NCBI GenBank assembly: GCA_036417435.1
Contig: CM070907.1
Coordinates: forward strand, 58,264,001-58,328,000
Direction: 5' to 3'
Length of the DNA stretch: 64,000 bases
DNA from: Inia geoffrensis
Lineage: Eukaryota > Chordata > Mammalia > Artiodactyla > Iniidae
The notes beneath the pieces were generated by a model that saw only the letters and a list, made by a program, of their open reading frames with translations, was not told the DNA's origin and did not search any database. Below are positions 22,631 to 34,249 of the stretch, piece after piece. Positions within the stretch are counted from its first letter, which is position 1; every line of letters starts with the position of its first letter. The translations under genes and the position numbers were made by a program.

Positions 22631-23340
22631 AGATTAAAATGTCATTAGGGAAGTTAATGTTCAAAATGTTTTCTAATTATTTATTAGTGAAGGCTAATTT
22701 AGGGGAGTATTTTATATTAATCCATACCTTGTTTAAAAATTTTAAAATAATAATAGCCTACTGCAAGCCAAACTACGAGCTATAATAAAAATCTCTTACA
22801 AAGATTTTGAACCTATTAGTTTTCAATGGTATTTCTAGCAGTAATTGTTCATTTAAACACTTTAGCATATGCTCACCTTCAATGCATGGATGACTGCCTG
22901 AAATTCCCAAGAATCTCAACAAAGGCATTTCATTAAAGAGCCTTTCTTGAAATAAATCTCAAGATCATGCTATTTATTGAGACTGTATTCCTTAGTATGA
23001 ATGAGAAATAATTTTACTGAACAATATTCACAAGTTGTAAGGTCAGACTCAATCATGTATGTGTAAAGTCATTTGTAAGACAGCACACGCAACAGATAAA
23101 GCTAACTCTCTTTCGGTAAGTGGTGTATTGACTTCTCAGCTGTGAATGCATATTGTACTATTTAGATAAAATGTCTGTGCCAGTATCTGTGTATTTCCTG
23201 GGAATATGTGTCCACAAGCTAAATAGTAAGGTGAGAACTGCTCTAATTTGCTTACATTATGTGGTATTTACCCTGGAGTATGGTGACTGTTAGAGGGGAA
23301 AAACAAGTCAGCATGGCATTGAACAACTTCTTTATTCAAA
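22631..23340. other. Unique AT-rich sequence, nothing recognised
   Basis: No repeat, RNA gene or exon-like reading frame was recognised. Confidence 0.5.
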
Positions 23341-23343
23341 CTG

Positions 23344-23385
23344 TTTGTGTGTGTGTATACACACACACATATGCATACACACACA
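23344..23385. repeat. (GT)n/(AC)n back-to-back microsatellite
   Basis: A short GT run passes through 'tatac' into an AC run, so the two halves are complementary and could form a small hairpin. A poly(A) run follows at 23403-23420. Confidence 0.93.
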
Positions 23386-23444
23386 GAAAGAAAAGGGAAC
23401 AGGAAAAAAAAAAAAAAAAAGACAGTGAGAGAGTGAGAATCTAG

Positions 23445-23640
23445 TATGGCCAAGCACTGTGCTAGTCACTGACAATATAAAATCTAATAAAGGATAGTCC
23501 CTGCATTATAAGATGAGAGCGTAATGAAGTAGACTGTCAAGTACAATGTCACTAGAAGAGTGTTGTAAAGTAGACAGAAAATGGTGCAGGAAGAGCTCCA
23601 GGAGGAAGACCAAGCTTTTTACAGTAAACAGGAGTCCACA
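23445..23640 (+). repeat. Old dispersed repeat, family not named
   Basis: 'ggccaagcactgtgctagtcactgacaatata', then 'tagtccctgcattataagatgagagcg', then 'agtgttgtaaagtagac' follows the same motif order as the copies near 2.6, 11.34, 36.42, 41.38 and 53.19 kb. Confidence 0.45.
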
Positions 23641-23852
23641 AAAAAAAAAAATGAGATTTAAAGAAGGTTGCTGAGAAAATGAGAGGAGAAAATACATTCA
23701 AAACAAACTATGCCCCCAGATCAGAGGAAGGTTTGAACAGAGGAAAAGCATATTCATTTTCTACTTTAAATATATTTCTATGAGAAGATTAAACAGGTTT
23801 CTATTTCAAGAGGACCATAAGATGTATAAAAAACTATTCAAAAATCACTGCA

Positions 23853-25230
23853 GGAGGAGATCAAGATGGCAGAATAGGAGGACATGGAAATCGCTTCCGC
23901 CTACGAACACATCAAAAATACATCCACACAGGGAATGATTCTCACTGAAAACCAACTGGAAACTGGCAGAAAGACTCCATGACAGCCCAGGCTGAAAGAA
24001 AGATCCACACCAGATCAGGTAAGAAGGGAAGAGAAACAATCAGGTTAGGACGTGTGCCCCGGGAGGAGACATGGAGCAAAAGGGAGATTACACGTGCGGA
24101 GGTCCTCCCTGAGGAGTAAGCAGCTCCAGGCACATACAGGGCGCCCCAGTCCCGGGGCTCCACACAGACAAGATGAGCCCCCTTGGCTGGTTGGTGGGCC
24201 AGTGGGCCTAACAGGAGGACTGTGGGAAGGACTGTGGAGTCTGCCCAGGAGGAGTGTGTGCTTGATTGCTCCCAAACCATGGCAGAGACAGCAGATGAAA
24301 ACTGTGTAGGTGGCTGACTTGTTTCCCACGACTGCCCCCGTGTGCACCACAGCTTAAGCCCCACGAACACTCCAGCCCCGCTTCCTCCAGGTTCCCCACA
24401 GCTCTATACTGGAGCAAGGACTACCATGACTGAGGAAAGAACTCAGCTGTGAGACACCTAGGTGGCTCAGACTTGAAATGGTGTGTGGACAGGGTGGGAG
24501 CAGCCATTACTGGTGCTTACACAGGCAGCACATGGGAAGCACCCCCAGCCTCTGTCTGCACCTGGACCACCACAGCCCACACCCCAAAACACATGAGCAG
24601 CCCACACAGGCAATGCCTGTACTGTGGCAAAGCTCCAGCAGGGCCTGGGTGGCAGAGGCCAAGGGACCAGACTGGCCATGAAGGAAAAAGGAGACTCAGA
24701 CCTAAAGCAGCATCTGAGTGAGGAAAGGGCAGACATTAATGGCACTTGTATAGGCAGTGAATCAGAAGCATCCCTGAGCTCTGTCTGTGGCTGGACTGCT
24801 GCAGCCCTTACCCTATCACATGCTGAGAACCCACATTGTCTATCTTCCTCCAGCACTGCTCCTCACTGGGGCAAATTTGCTGGTGGTGGAAGGAGGATTC
24901 ACTCACAAAGGGAACAGAGCCAGCTCAGATCTGAACTTCGGGGCTTCATCTCCAGCACTTGGGGCCTGATCCCACCCCTAATAGGGTGGTGATGACCACT
25001 CAGCAGAGGGGAAGCCCATGCTCACACTTGGCTCTGGCCCTAGCCCCTTCATCCCCAGTCCCACCTCCTACCAAGATGAGAGCTGCCAGCAGACCCTGAG
25101 GAAATGCATGACTTGTGTTCACATCAAATCCAGCTCACCCACAAAAACCACCGGGCACACTCAGATTGTAGAGGGATGCTCCCACATAGGGACACCCCTT
25201 CAGAACTGCAAGAAGTAACTGCTTAACCTA
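23853..25230 (+). promoter_or_regulatory. L1 5' UTR (ancestral internal promoter region)
   Basis: The first 1.4 kb of the full-length L1 has higher GC than its surroundings and many CpG remnants, especially 24040-24420. In L1 elements this region holds the RNA polymerase II sense promoter and often an antisense one. It contains tandem 229-bp units (24465-24922). Several overlapping frames of 60-142 codons on both strands reflect GC composition, not proteins. Whether any promoter activity remains cannot be judged from sequence. Confidence 0.75.
24465..24922 (+). repeat. Two tandem 229-bp units in the L1 5' UTR
   Basis: Unit 1 (24465-24693) and unit 2 (24694-24922) align along their length. 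Shared anchors are 'ctcagac', 'cattaatggcactt' versus 'cattactggtgctt', 'aggcagt' versus 'aggcagc', 'ctctgtctg' followed by 'ctgga' and 'gcagccc' or 'acagccc', and 'acccaca' or 'gcccaca'. A third start, 'gctcagatctg', occurs at 24923, again exactly 229 bases on, but it then diverges. This resembles monomeric L1 5' UTR repeats known in rodents. Confidence 0.8.
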
Positions 25231-26200
25231 ATTTCATAGCAACAGAGAAAGTTAAGCAAAATGAGAAGCCAAAGCAATTGGTCTCAGTTGAAAGAGCAAG
25301 AGAAAATCCCTGAAAAAAACAAAAAATGAAATAGAAATAAACATTTTACTAGACAAAGAATTCAAAGCAGTAGTAATACAAGCAGGAACTGAATTAAGGA
25401 AAAGAATAGATGAACACAATGAGAATTTTAACAAGGATATAGAAAATATATACATATAAAAGTGAGAACTGAAGAATACAATAACTGAAATGAAAAACAC
25501 ACTAGGACGAAATAATAGCAGACTAGGTGATACAGAAGAACACATAAGTGATCTGGAAGAGAGAATAATGAAAAATCACCAAACTGGAACAGCAAAAAGC
25601 AAAACAAACTAAAAATAAGAAAAAAAAATGAGAACAGTTTAAGAGTTCTCTGGCGTAACATGAAGTATACCAACATTTGGACTTCAGGTGTCTCAGAAGG
25701 AGAAGAGGGAGGGAAGGGGGTAAGAAAAAGGTATTTAATAAAATTATGACTGAAAACTCCCCTAACCTGAAGAAAGAAACAGGTAGAGGACACATGGAGG
25801 GTCCCAAACAGGCAAAACCCAAACAGCTCCACACCAAGACTTATCATAATTAAAATGTTAAAACTTAAAGAGAGAATTCAAAAGACAGGCAGAGAAAAAA
25901 CAAAGAGTCATATACAAGGGAACCCCCATAAGGCTAACAGCTGATTTTTCTGCAGAAACTTTGGAGGCCAGAAATGAGTGGTATGATATTGTCAAAGTTC
26001 TGAAAGGAAAAAAACCTATATGTAGGATACTCTACACAGCAAGATTATCATTTAGAATACAAGGAAAGAAAAAGAACTCAGACAAGCAAAAAATAATGTT
26101 CATCAATACTCAACCTATCCAAGAAGAAATGTTAAATTGTCTTCTCTATGTGGAAAAGAATAGAATATAACAAGAATAAGGCTCTACAGGAACAGAAAAT
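25231..26200 (+). pseudogene. L1 ORF1 pseudogene
   Basis: This lies between the 5' UTR and ORF2. It starts near 'gagaagccaaagcaattgg' and ends after an open stretch at 25961-26170. The latter reads like the C-terminal part of L1/HAL1 ORF1 protein ('EARNEWYDIVKVLKG', then 'RILYTARLSF'). ORF1 protein is the RNA-binding chaperone of the L1 particle. Many stops and frameshifts prevent a full product. Confidence 0.75.
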
Positions 26201-27734
26201 CCCACTGGTAAAGGAAAATATATAGTAAAGGATGAGGACCAACTCCTTAAATAAGATAGTATGAAGATAAAAGACAAAACAGTTTAAAAGAAACTATAAC
26301 TCAATAAATAGTGAAGTGATAAACATGAAGATGAAAATATGACATCGAACACACAAAATGTGGAGGAGGGGAGTAAAAAAAAAAATGTAGATCTTTAGAA
26401 TGTGCTTGAACTTAAATGAATACCAGTTTAAAATAAGTAGATATAGTAATAGGTCAACATTTAAGAACCCCATGGCAACCTCAAATCAAAAACCTACAAT
26501 AGGTACACAAATTAGAGAGAAAGGAAAACAAGCATACCACTAAAGAAAATCATCAAACCACAAGGGAATAAACAAATACAAGAAATTAACAGAGAAGAAA
26601 AACAAGTAATAAATTACAAAAAAAGTAATAAAATGGCAATAAGTGCATACCTATCAATAATTATTGTAAATGACAATGGCCTGGATGCTCTGATCAAAAG
26701 ACACAGGGGAGCTGACTGGAAAGCAAAAACAAAAACAAGACCCATCCATATGCTGCTTACAAGAGACTCACCTCAGACCTAAAGACATTCACAGACAGAA
26801 AGTGAGGGGAAGGAAAAATATATTTTATATAAATGGAAATGACAAGAAAGTGGGGTGAGCAATAGTCATATCAAACAAAATAAACTTTAGAAAGCAAAGT
26901 CTATAACAAAAGACAAGGAAGGGCATTATATAATAATAAAGGAATTCATAGAAGAAGACGACATTACACTTGTTAACATATATGCACCCAAAACAGGAGC
27001 ATCTAAATATATAAAGTATTAACAGACGTAAAGGGAGAAACTGACAATAATGCAATAATAGTAGGGGGCTTTAACACCCCACTCATATCAATGGACAAAT
27101 CATTCAGACAGAAATTCAGTAAGGTAAAACTGGTTTTCAATGATACAACAGACCAGCTGGACTTACAGATATCCATAGGACATTCCAGACAAAAACAACA
27201 GAATTCACATACTCTTCAAGGGCACATGGAACAGTCTCCACGATATATCATGTTAGGCCACAAAACAAGTCTCAACAGATTTAAGAGGACAGAAATCGTA
27301 TCAAGCGCTATGTTTTGATAGCAACAGTGTGAAACTAGAAATCAATTACAGGAAAAAAAAATATGGGAGAAGAACCAACGTGGTGACTAAAAAAACATGC
27401 TACTAGAAAACCAGTAGGTCAATGAAGAAATCAAATAGGAGATCAGAAAATACCTCAAGACAAATGAAAATGGAAACAGTTTTCCAAAATCTATGGTGCG
27501 CAGCAAAAGCAGTTCTAAGAGGCTAGTTTATAGTGGTATAGAACTTCCTCAAGAAATGAGAAAAATTTCAAATAAACCACCTAACCTACCATCAAAAGCA
27601 ATTAGAAAAAGAACAAACAAAGCCCAAAGTCAGAAGAAGTAAGGAAATAACAAAGATCAGGGAGAAAATAAATAAAATAGAGACTAAAAAAAAAAAAAAA
27701 AAAGAAAGAAAATATCAATGAAACTAAGAGCTGG

Positions 27735-27739
<5 letters not shown>

Positions 27740-27775
<36 letters not shown>

Positions 27776-27965
27776 AGTACGTGGGTCTCTTGTGGCCTCT
27801 CCCGTTGCGGAGCACAGGCTCCAGATGTGCAGGCTCAGGCTCAGTGGCTATGGCTCACGGGCCCAGCCGCTCTGTGGCATGTGGGATCTTCCCGGACTGG
27901 GGCACAAACCTGTGTCCCCTGCATCGGCAGGCGGACTCTCAACCACTGCGCCACCAGGGAAGCCC
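27740..27965 (-). mobile_element. CHR-2 SINE nested in L1 ORF2
   Basis: Minus orientation with about 33 T at its left end and a full body ending 'gccaccagggaagccc'. The direct repeat 'aagagctggtcttt' (27726-27739) versus 'aagagcttgtcttt' (27966-27979) has one difference. The body carries a short local duplication ('aggctcaggctcag'). Confidence 0.96.
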
Positions 27966-29462
27966 AAGAGCTTGTCTTTGATAATATAAATCTGATAAAT
28001 CTTTATTCAGGTTCATCAAGTATAAAAGAGAAAAGACTCAAATAAATAAGAAATTAAAGAAGAGAAATAACTGATACCACAGAGGTGTGAAAAGATCATA
28101 AGAGAATACTACAGACAGTTATATGCAAATAAATTGAACAACCTAAAAGAAATGGACACATTTCTATAAACATGCAACCTTCCAAAATTGAATCAGGAAG
28201 AAACAGACAAACTGAACAGCCCAACACTAAAAGTGAAATTGAAGTTATAATAAAAAAAAAAAAAATTCCCAGCAAACAAAAGTCCAGGACTGGACAGCTA
28301 TACAGGGTAATTCTACCAAACATATAAAGAACAGCTCCCAAATTTATTCTATAAGGCCACAATTACCTTTATACCAAAATCAGAAAAAGACACTACAAAA
28401 AAGAGAAAATTACAGGCCAACACCTCTGATGAGTATACATGCAAAAATCCTCAACAAACCAAATTCAGCAACATATAAAAAGGATCATACACCATGATCA
28501 AGTTGGATTTATTCCAGGGATAAAAAGATGGTTCATTATTCCAAATCAATCAATGTGATATACCACATTAATAAAAGGAAGGATAAAAAATCACATGATC
28601 ATCTCAATAGAAGCAGAAATAACATCTGACAAAATTCAACATCCACTCATGATAAAAACTCTCATCAAAGCTGGTAAAGAGGGAACATATCTCAACATAT
28701 AAGGCTATTTATGACAAACCCACAGCTAACGTCACACTCAATGGTGAAAAACTGAAATTATTTCCTCTAAAATCAGGAACAAGACAAGGATGTCCACTCT
28801 CACCACTTCTATTTACCATTGTATTGAAAGTTCTAGCAACAGCCATCAGACAAGAAAAATAAAAGGCATCCAAATTTGAAGGAAAAAGTAAAACTGTCAT
28901 TATTTTAGATGACATGATACTATATATAGAAGCCTCTAAAGATGTCACAAAAAGCCTATTTGAAGTAATAAATGAATTCACTAAAGTTTCAGGATTCAAG
29001 ATTAATATACAGAAAACTGTTGCTTTTCTATACACCAATAATGAACTATCAGAAAGAGAAAGCATGAAAACAATTCCGTTTAAAATCACATCAAAAAGGA
29101 TAAAATATCTAGGAATATACTTAACCAAGTGGTGAAAGACCTATATTCTAAAAACTATAAAACATTGATAAAGGAATTTGAAAATGATACAAAGAAATGG
29201 AAAGATATCTTGTGTTCTTGGACTCAAAGAGTTAATATTGTTTAAATGTCCATAGTACCCAGAGCAATCTACAAAAGTAATGCAGTCAATAACAAATTAG
29301 CCATTACATTGTTCACAGAATTAGAACAAATAATCCTAAAATGTATATAATGTATATGGACCCACAGAAGACCATGAATTGCCAAAGCAATTTTGAGAAA
29401 AAAAAAACAAAGGTGAATGTGTTACATTCCCTGACTTCATACTATACTAAAAAGCTACAGTA

Positions 29463-29652
29463 GGGCTTCCCTGGTGGTATAGTAGTTGAGAGTCTGCCTG
29501 CCGATGCAGGGGACACGGGTTCGTGCCCCGGTCCGGGAAGATCCCACATGCCGTGGAGCGGCTGGGCCCGTGTGCCATGGCCACCGAGCCTGCGCGTCTG
29601 GAGCCTGTGCTCCACAACGGGAGAGACCACAACAGTGAGAGGCCCACGTACT

Positions 29653-29679
<27 letters not shown>
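29463..29679 (+). mobile_element. CHR-2 SINE nested in L1 ORF2
   Basis: A complete copy with a long poly(A) tail (about 28 A). The perfect direct repeat 'aaaaagctacagta' is at 29449-29462 and 29680-29693. It was inserted in the L1 ORF2 'aaagctacagtaatcaagac' stretch. Confidence 0.97.
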
Positions 29680-29688
<9 letters not shown>

Positions 29689-30246
29689 CAGTAATCAAGA
29701 CAATATGGTACTGACATACAAGCAGACACATAGATCAATGGAACGGAATAGGGAGCTCAGAAAAAAAACCCATACACCTCTGGTCAATTAATCTGTGAGA
29801 AATGAGATAAGAATAAACAGTGGGGAAAAGACAATAAGTAATGCTGGAAATACTGTAAATATACATATAAAAGAATGAAGTTAGAACATTTCCTCACATC
29901 ATATACAAAAATAAATTCAAAATGGATTAAAGGACCAAATTTAAGACCAGAAACCATAAAACTCCTACAAGAGAATATAGGTACAACACTGTTTCTCATA
30001 AATCATAGCAATAATTTTTGGATCTGTTTCCTAAGGAAAAAGAAATGAAAGCAAAAATAAACAGGACCTAATTAAATGTAAAAGCTTTTTCACAGCAAGG
30101 GAAACCTTTGACAAAATGCAAAGACAACCTACTGAATGTGAGAAAATATTTGCAAATGATATGACTGATAAAGGGTTATATCTAAAATATATAAACAACA
30201 CATACAACTCAATATCAAAAAAAACCTGATTCAATAATGCTCAGAG

Positions 30247-30453
30247 GGGCTTCCCTGGTGGTGCAGTGGTTGAGAGTCTGCCTGCCGATGCAGGGGACAC
30301 GGGTTCGTGCCCCGGTCTGGGAAGATCCCACATGCCGCGGAGCGGCTAGGCCCGTGAGCCATGCCTGCTGAGCCTGCGCGTCCAGAGTCTGTGCTCCGCA
30401 ACGGGAGAGGCCACAACAGTCAGAGGCCTGCGTACCGCCAAAAAAAAAAAAAA
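30247..30453 (+). mobile_element. CHR-2 SINE nested in L1 ORF2
   Basis: A complete copy with a poly(A) tail. The direct repeat 'aatgctcaga' (30236-30245) versus 'aacgctcaga' (30454-30463) differs at one base. The third CHR-2 in the same L1. Confidence 0.95.
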
Positions 30454-30937
30454 AACGCTCAGAATACCTGAATAGATATTTTTTCAAAGAAGACATACAA
30501 ATGGCTAAAGGCACATGAAAGGATGCTCAACATGGCTAATCATTAAAAAAGTGCAAATCAAAGCCACAGTGAGATAAACTCAAATCAAAGCCTCAATGAG
30601 ATCTCACCTCACCTGTCAGAACAGCCATCATCAAAATGTCTATAAATAACAAATGTGGGTGAGCATGTGGAGACAGGGAACCCTCCTACACTGCTGGTGG
30701 GAATGTAAATTGGTGCAGTCACTATGGAAAACAGTATGGAGGTTTTTCAAAAAACTAAAAATAGAACTACTATATGATCCAGCAATTCCTGGGTATACAT
30801 CCTAAGAAAACAAAAGCTTTATTCAAAAAGATACATTTATACCACTGTTCATAGCAGTATTATTTACAATACCCAAGATATGGAACCAGTCTCAGTGTCC
30901 ATCAACAGACAAATGGATAAAGAAGATATGGGGTGTG

Positions 30938-30981
30938 TGTGTATTCATATACATACACACACACATATACATACATATACA
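30938..30981. repeat. TG/TA/CA microsatellite within L1 ORF2
   Basis: 'gtgtgtgtgt' passes into 'atacatacacacacaca' and more 'tacata' units. It lies just before the L1 'caatggaatattactcagcc' segment, where many L1 copies carry short tandem repeats. Confidence 0.85.
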
Positions 30982-31599
30982 ATGGAATATTACTCAGCCA
31001 TAAAAATAGTAAAATTCTGCCATTTGCAACAATGTGGATGGACCTAGGGAGCATTATGCTTAGTGAAATAAGTCAGACAGAGAACAGCGAATACTCTATG
31101 GTATAACTTATGTGTGGAATCTAAAAAGTAAAACAAGCACATGTATATAACAAAACAGAATCAGATTCACAGACACAGAGAACAAACAAATGTTTACCAG
31201 TGGGGAGAAAGGAGTGGGGAGGGGCAACATAGGGTTATGGGATTAAGAGATACAATCCACTACGTATAAAATAGATAAGCAACAAGGATATATTGTACAA
31301 CGCAGGGAAATGTAGCCATTGTTTTGTAATAATATTAAATGGGCTATAATCTATAAAAATTTTGCATCACTATGTTGTACACCTAAAACTAATGTAATAG
31401 TGTAAATCATCTATACTTCAATAAAAAGTCACCGCAAATGTGAATGCTAATGTATGTATGTCATTATAGATGCCTGAAGGTGAAAATGTGACATAAGAAT
31501 AAAGGAATCTCAGAATCTCTTTAAGGAAATAGTCACCAGATAAATGAGAGACTAAAAATCTGGGTCTGGGGTATGACAAGCAGTCCCTCCTGAATATAG

Positions 31600-31686
31600 T
31601 AACCATCACCATAATCATTTATCATGTGCTGCCTATGTATTATGCACTCTGCTAAACATTTTATACTGACTGTTTTTGGGTTTTTT

Positions 31687-31723
<37 letters not shown>

Positions 31724-32075
31724 ACGCAGGCCTCTCACTGTTGTGGCCTCTCCCGTTGCGGAGCACAGCCTCCGGACACGCAGGCTCAGCGGCCATGGCT
31801 CACGGGCCCAGCCACTCCGTGGCATATGGGATCTTTCTCGACCAGGGCACGAACCTGTGTCCCCTGCATCGGCAGGCGGACTCTCAACCACTGCGCCACC
31901 AGGGAAGCCCTATACTGTTTTGTTTACTCTTTCCAACAACTTTAAGAGTAGATTGTGTGAAATCCCTTTTAGAGATGAGAAATCTGAGAATTAAAATGTG
32001 CTAACTCACCACAAATCATACAATTAGTAAATGAAACAGTGTATTACTTCAAAGGCTGAGCATGTGCTTGCAAAA
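31600..32075 (-). mobile_element. MIR, minus strand, split by a CHR-2 SINE
   Basis: The left half has 'catgtgctgcctatgtattatgcactctgctaaacattttata'. The right half has 'ctttccaacaactttaagagtag' and 'tttagagatgagaaatctgag', then 'ctaactcaccacaaatcatacaattag'. Together they make a reverse-complement MIR interrupted at 31669-31910. Confidence 0.75.
31677..31910 (-). mobile_element. CHR-2 SINE with (GTT)n tail, nested in MIR
   Basis: A complete body in minus orientation ending 'gccaccagggaagccc'. The tail reads as about eleven GTT units at 31689-31723 ((AAC)n on the sense strand), so the poly(A) has become a triplet microsatellite. The direct repeat 'tatactg' is at 31662-31668 and 31911-31917; a 4-bp 'actg' duplication seems to follow the left copy. 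Confidence 0.93.
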
Positions 32076-32384
32076 GGGAATGGAACCCATATCACTGGCC
32101 TAAAGAAGAGGTCATCTATCTGTTTTACGCTAAGTGACATTTTACCCCAAGACGATAGGAAAACACTACTGCTATGATGAAATTAAGCCAGAAAATAAAA
32201 TCAGACATCCTAAGGATCAAGAAGAAATGACTACTCCAGGGAGAGGAAGCTGTAAGGTGCTGCACAGCCTGCCTTCATTGCCACCTGCCTGGGGCTGGCC
32301 TCTGACTCATACAGGGAATGAATGTAGGGTTCTTTGAGAGTATGAGCACAAACAATGACACCAGGCAAAGTGACAAGAACAACC

Positions 32385-32525
32385 TGCCTGTTGGATACAT
32401 ACTATGCCCCAAGGTCTGTGCAAAGCCACTTACACATGAGCTAACTTGTGCACAAAGAAGTGATGTGACTTGTCACTGGTTATACAACTTCAAAACTCAT
32501 TTTCTTACACTGAACTGCCTTCCAC
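32385..32525 (-). mobile_element. MIR, minus strand
   Basis: 'ggatacatactatgccccaaggtctgtgcaaagccacttacacatgagc' and 'agtgatgtgacttgtcactggttatac' follow the reverse-complement MIR order. Confidence 0.65.
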
Positions 32526-33835
32526 ATCTGAGTATAGGAAATATCTGAATGACCACGTGGATCTGGTTTTTAATATATCAATTTACTATGCCATTTTTTT
32601 CGTCTTTGAACATGACTTCCCACTTTATACAGAAATACAGAGGATGGATTGGAGGGGGGGGTTGACTCCCAACTAGCTATGGTTTACATGTAAATTTAAT
32701 CACTTAAATGATAAGTGTGATGTTTTCAAGTTGCAAAATTCTCACACAGTTTGGGGGTATAGGAGGTATTCAGAAAAGGCTTATTACTAAACTGATGTTA
32801 ATGTATTTTTTCCAGGTACCCTAAGGTACAGGGATGAGCTCAACTATATGAAACTCATTGCTTAAAAATTTAAATTCACAAAATAGATATATTAAAGAGT
32901 GCCTATTCTCAAGAGCAAAAGCAATTCTCCCACTACACAAGGATTTCTTTAACTAGAAAATTCCCCCCTAGTGTATTTCAATTAGGTTTCCATTTACAAA
33001 GAAAAGAATCAATTTGCGTGCAGGTTTGCAGTGACACATCTATTGCATAAAGCAAAATACAGCAGTATCACTTTTTAGAGATTCAAACAAACTCCTGGGC
33101 AGAAAACACTTTGAAAACCACACACTGAAATAATGCATCCTTGTAGATGACACACACAAAGTAGACTTCAATTCTCCAGTTGGTTCAATGGTTGATGAAC
33201 TCACCAGTACTAAGAGTTCAGTACATGCCAGCAAAATTCCCAAATTACTGATGACTCCTACTGATGACTCCTTTTCTAATATATTTTTTCCCACTGCTAT
33301 TATCTGGAAACAAGTTGACACTGGCTTCTTACACATAGGACTTATCTAGACTACCAGCTATTTGGCTGATAAGGAGATTACTAAATAAATTTCTAACTCA
33401 GCCAGATGGTAGGTGGCCATGTTTGACTTGAAATATTTTCAGTTCTTTGGATTAACAAAGAGCTGAATATTTTAAGAATAAGAAGAAATTTCCCCTCCCC
33501 ACTTTTCAGATAGTGTTTATTCAGAGGAATAAACTTTTCAGACTTTTGATTAGCATTCCTGCCTAAAGCAGCATCTGATCAACTGCATGGAGAACATGAA
33601 ATTTATTGAAAGTATAAACAGTAACTATGGCTTTGAAAGACATTGGGTTTTGTCCTTGCAAGGATGAAAAAATTGGAAAAGGTTTTCACATCAACAAGAT
33701 CTCTTACATAGGCGCTCCTAACCCAAAAACCTTTAGCAATAAGATAATGGCCAACATGTTGGTGATGGTTAGATGTTGTCACTGTAAATAGCCTCTTAAG
33801 TACCAAAGGGATACAGGGGAAAAGCTCAGCACTTA
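32526..33835. other. Unique sequence with a possible MER5A scrap
   Basis: Mostly unrecognised. A short stretch at 33075-33125 ('aactcctgggcagaaaacactttgaaaaccacac') resembles the end of a MER5A-type hAT element, with low confidence. Minus-strand frames at 33040-33336 (98 codons) and 33603-33806 (67 codons) have no recognised similarity. Confidence 0.45.
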
Positions 33836-33839
33836 GAGT

Positions 33840-34020
33840 AAATTTAAAAGATCTGTTTTGAGTCCTGGGTTCTCCCAGGGACTACCTGCATGACCTTGTG
33901 CCTCTCTTTAAACTCTCAGAGCCTCCCTTTCCTCATAAGCAAAAAAGGAACCAAAGTATCTACAATCCATGGTATATAATCCATGAAGTAGTAGCTATTA
34001 AATATTTTTTGGTCATTTAG
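33840..34020 (+). mobile_element. MIR, plus strand
   Basis: 'tgagtcctgggttctcccagggactacctgcatgaccttgtgcc' and 'ctctcagagcctccctttcctcataagcaaaa' follow the MIR order. Confidence 0.7.
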
Positions 34021-34249
34021 GACATCTCTTCTCACTCACCTCTTCTATAAAACTGCTGACTAGCTGACTGTAAGCATCCTGGCAAATCTTTCATCTGTTT
34101 TTAGGGACGTTTTAGCAATTACCACTCAAATTCTAATAACTACTATAAATCATCCAAACTGAATATGTAGTTTACTGCTCTGAGCCAAGTACTGTCCTAA
34201 AAACCCAGGGGAGAAACATGACAATGTTTAAAAATGTTTACTTACAAGG

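Larger units (their letters stand above)
26600..31120 (+). pseudogene. L1 ORF2 pseudogene (endonuclease and RT remnants)
   Basis: The N-terminal APE-like endonuclease region is visible near 27045-27110, where a 'gtagggggctttaacacccc' segment stands where the enzyme has GDFNTPL. The RT active-site segment is at 28902-28925 and reads I-L-D-D-M-I-L-Y, keeping the two aspartates but not the usual F-A before them. The C-terminal region continues to about 31120 and includes 'ggtgggaatgtaaattggt'. CHR-2 insertions at 27740, 29463 and 30247 split it. Stops and frameshifts occur throughout, so the gene is dead. Confidence 0.9.
23853..31423 (+). mobile_element. Nearly full-length L1 LINE (L1MA-like), three nested SINEs
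   Basis: The element starts with 'ggaggagatcaagatggc', the L1 5' UTR start. It continues through a GC-richer 5' UTR, an ORF1 remnant, a complete ORF2 remnant (endonuclease, RT, C-terminus) and a 3' UTR ending 'caactatacttcaataaa'-like at 31410-31423. Diverged direct repeats 'aaaatcactgca' (23841-23852) and 'aaaagtcaccgca' (31424-31436) suggest one insertion event. Without the three SINEs it is about 6.9 kb, which is full L1 length. Both ORFs are riddled with stops and shifts. ORF2 sequence resembles the L1MA group. Confidence 0.93.

Noticed and set aside
23942..24856. Overlapping minus-strand frames of 101-142 codons
   Set aside because: They lie antisense in a GC-rich L1 5' UTR and include the tandem 229-bp units. 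No protein similarity was recognised.
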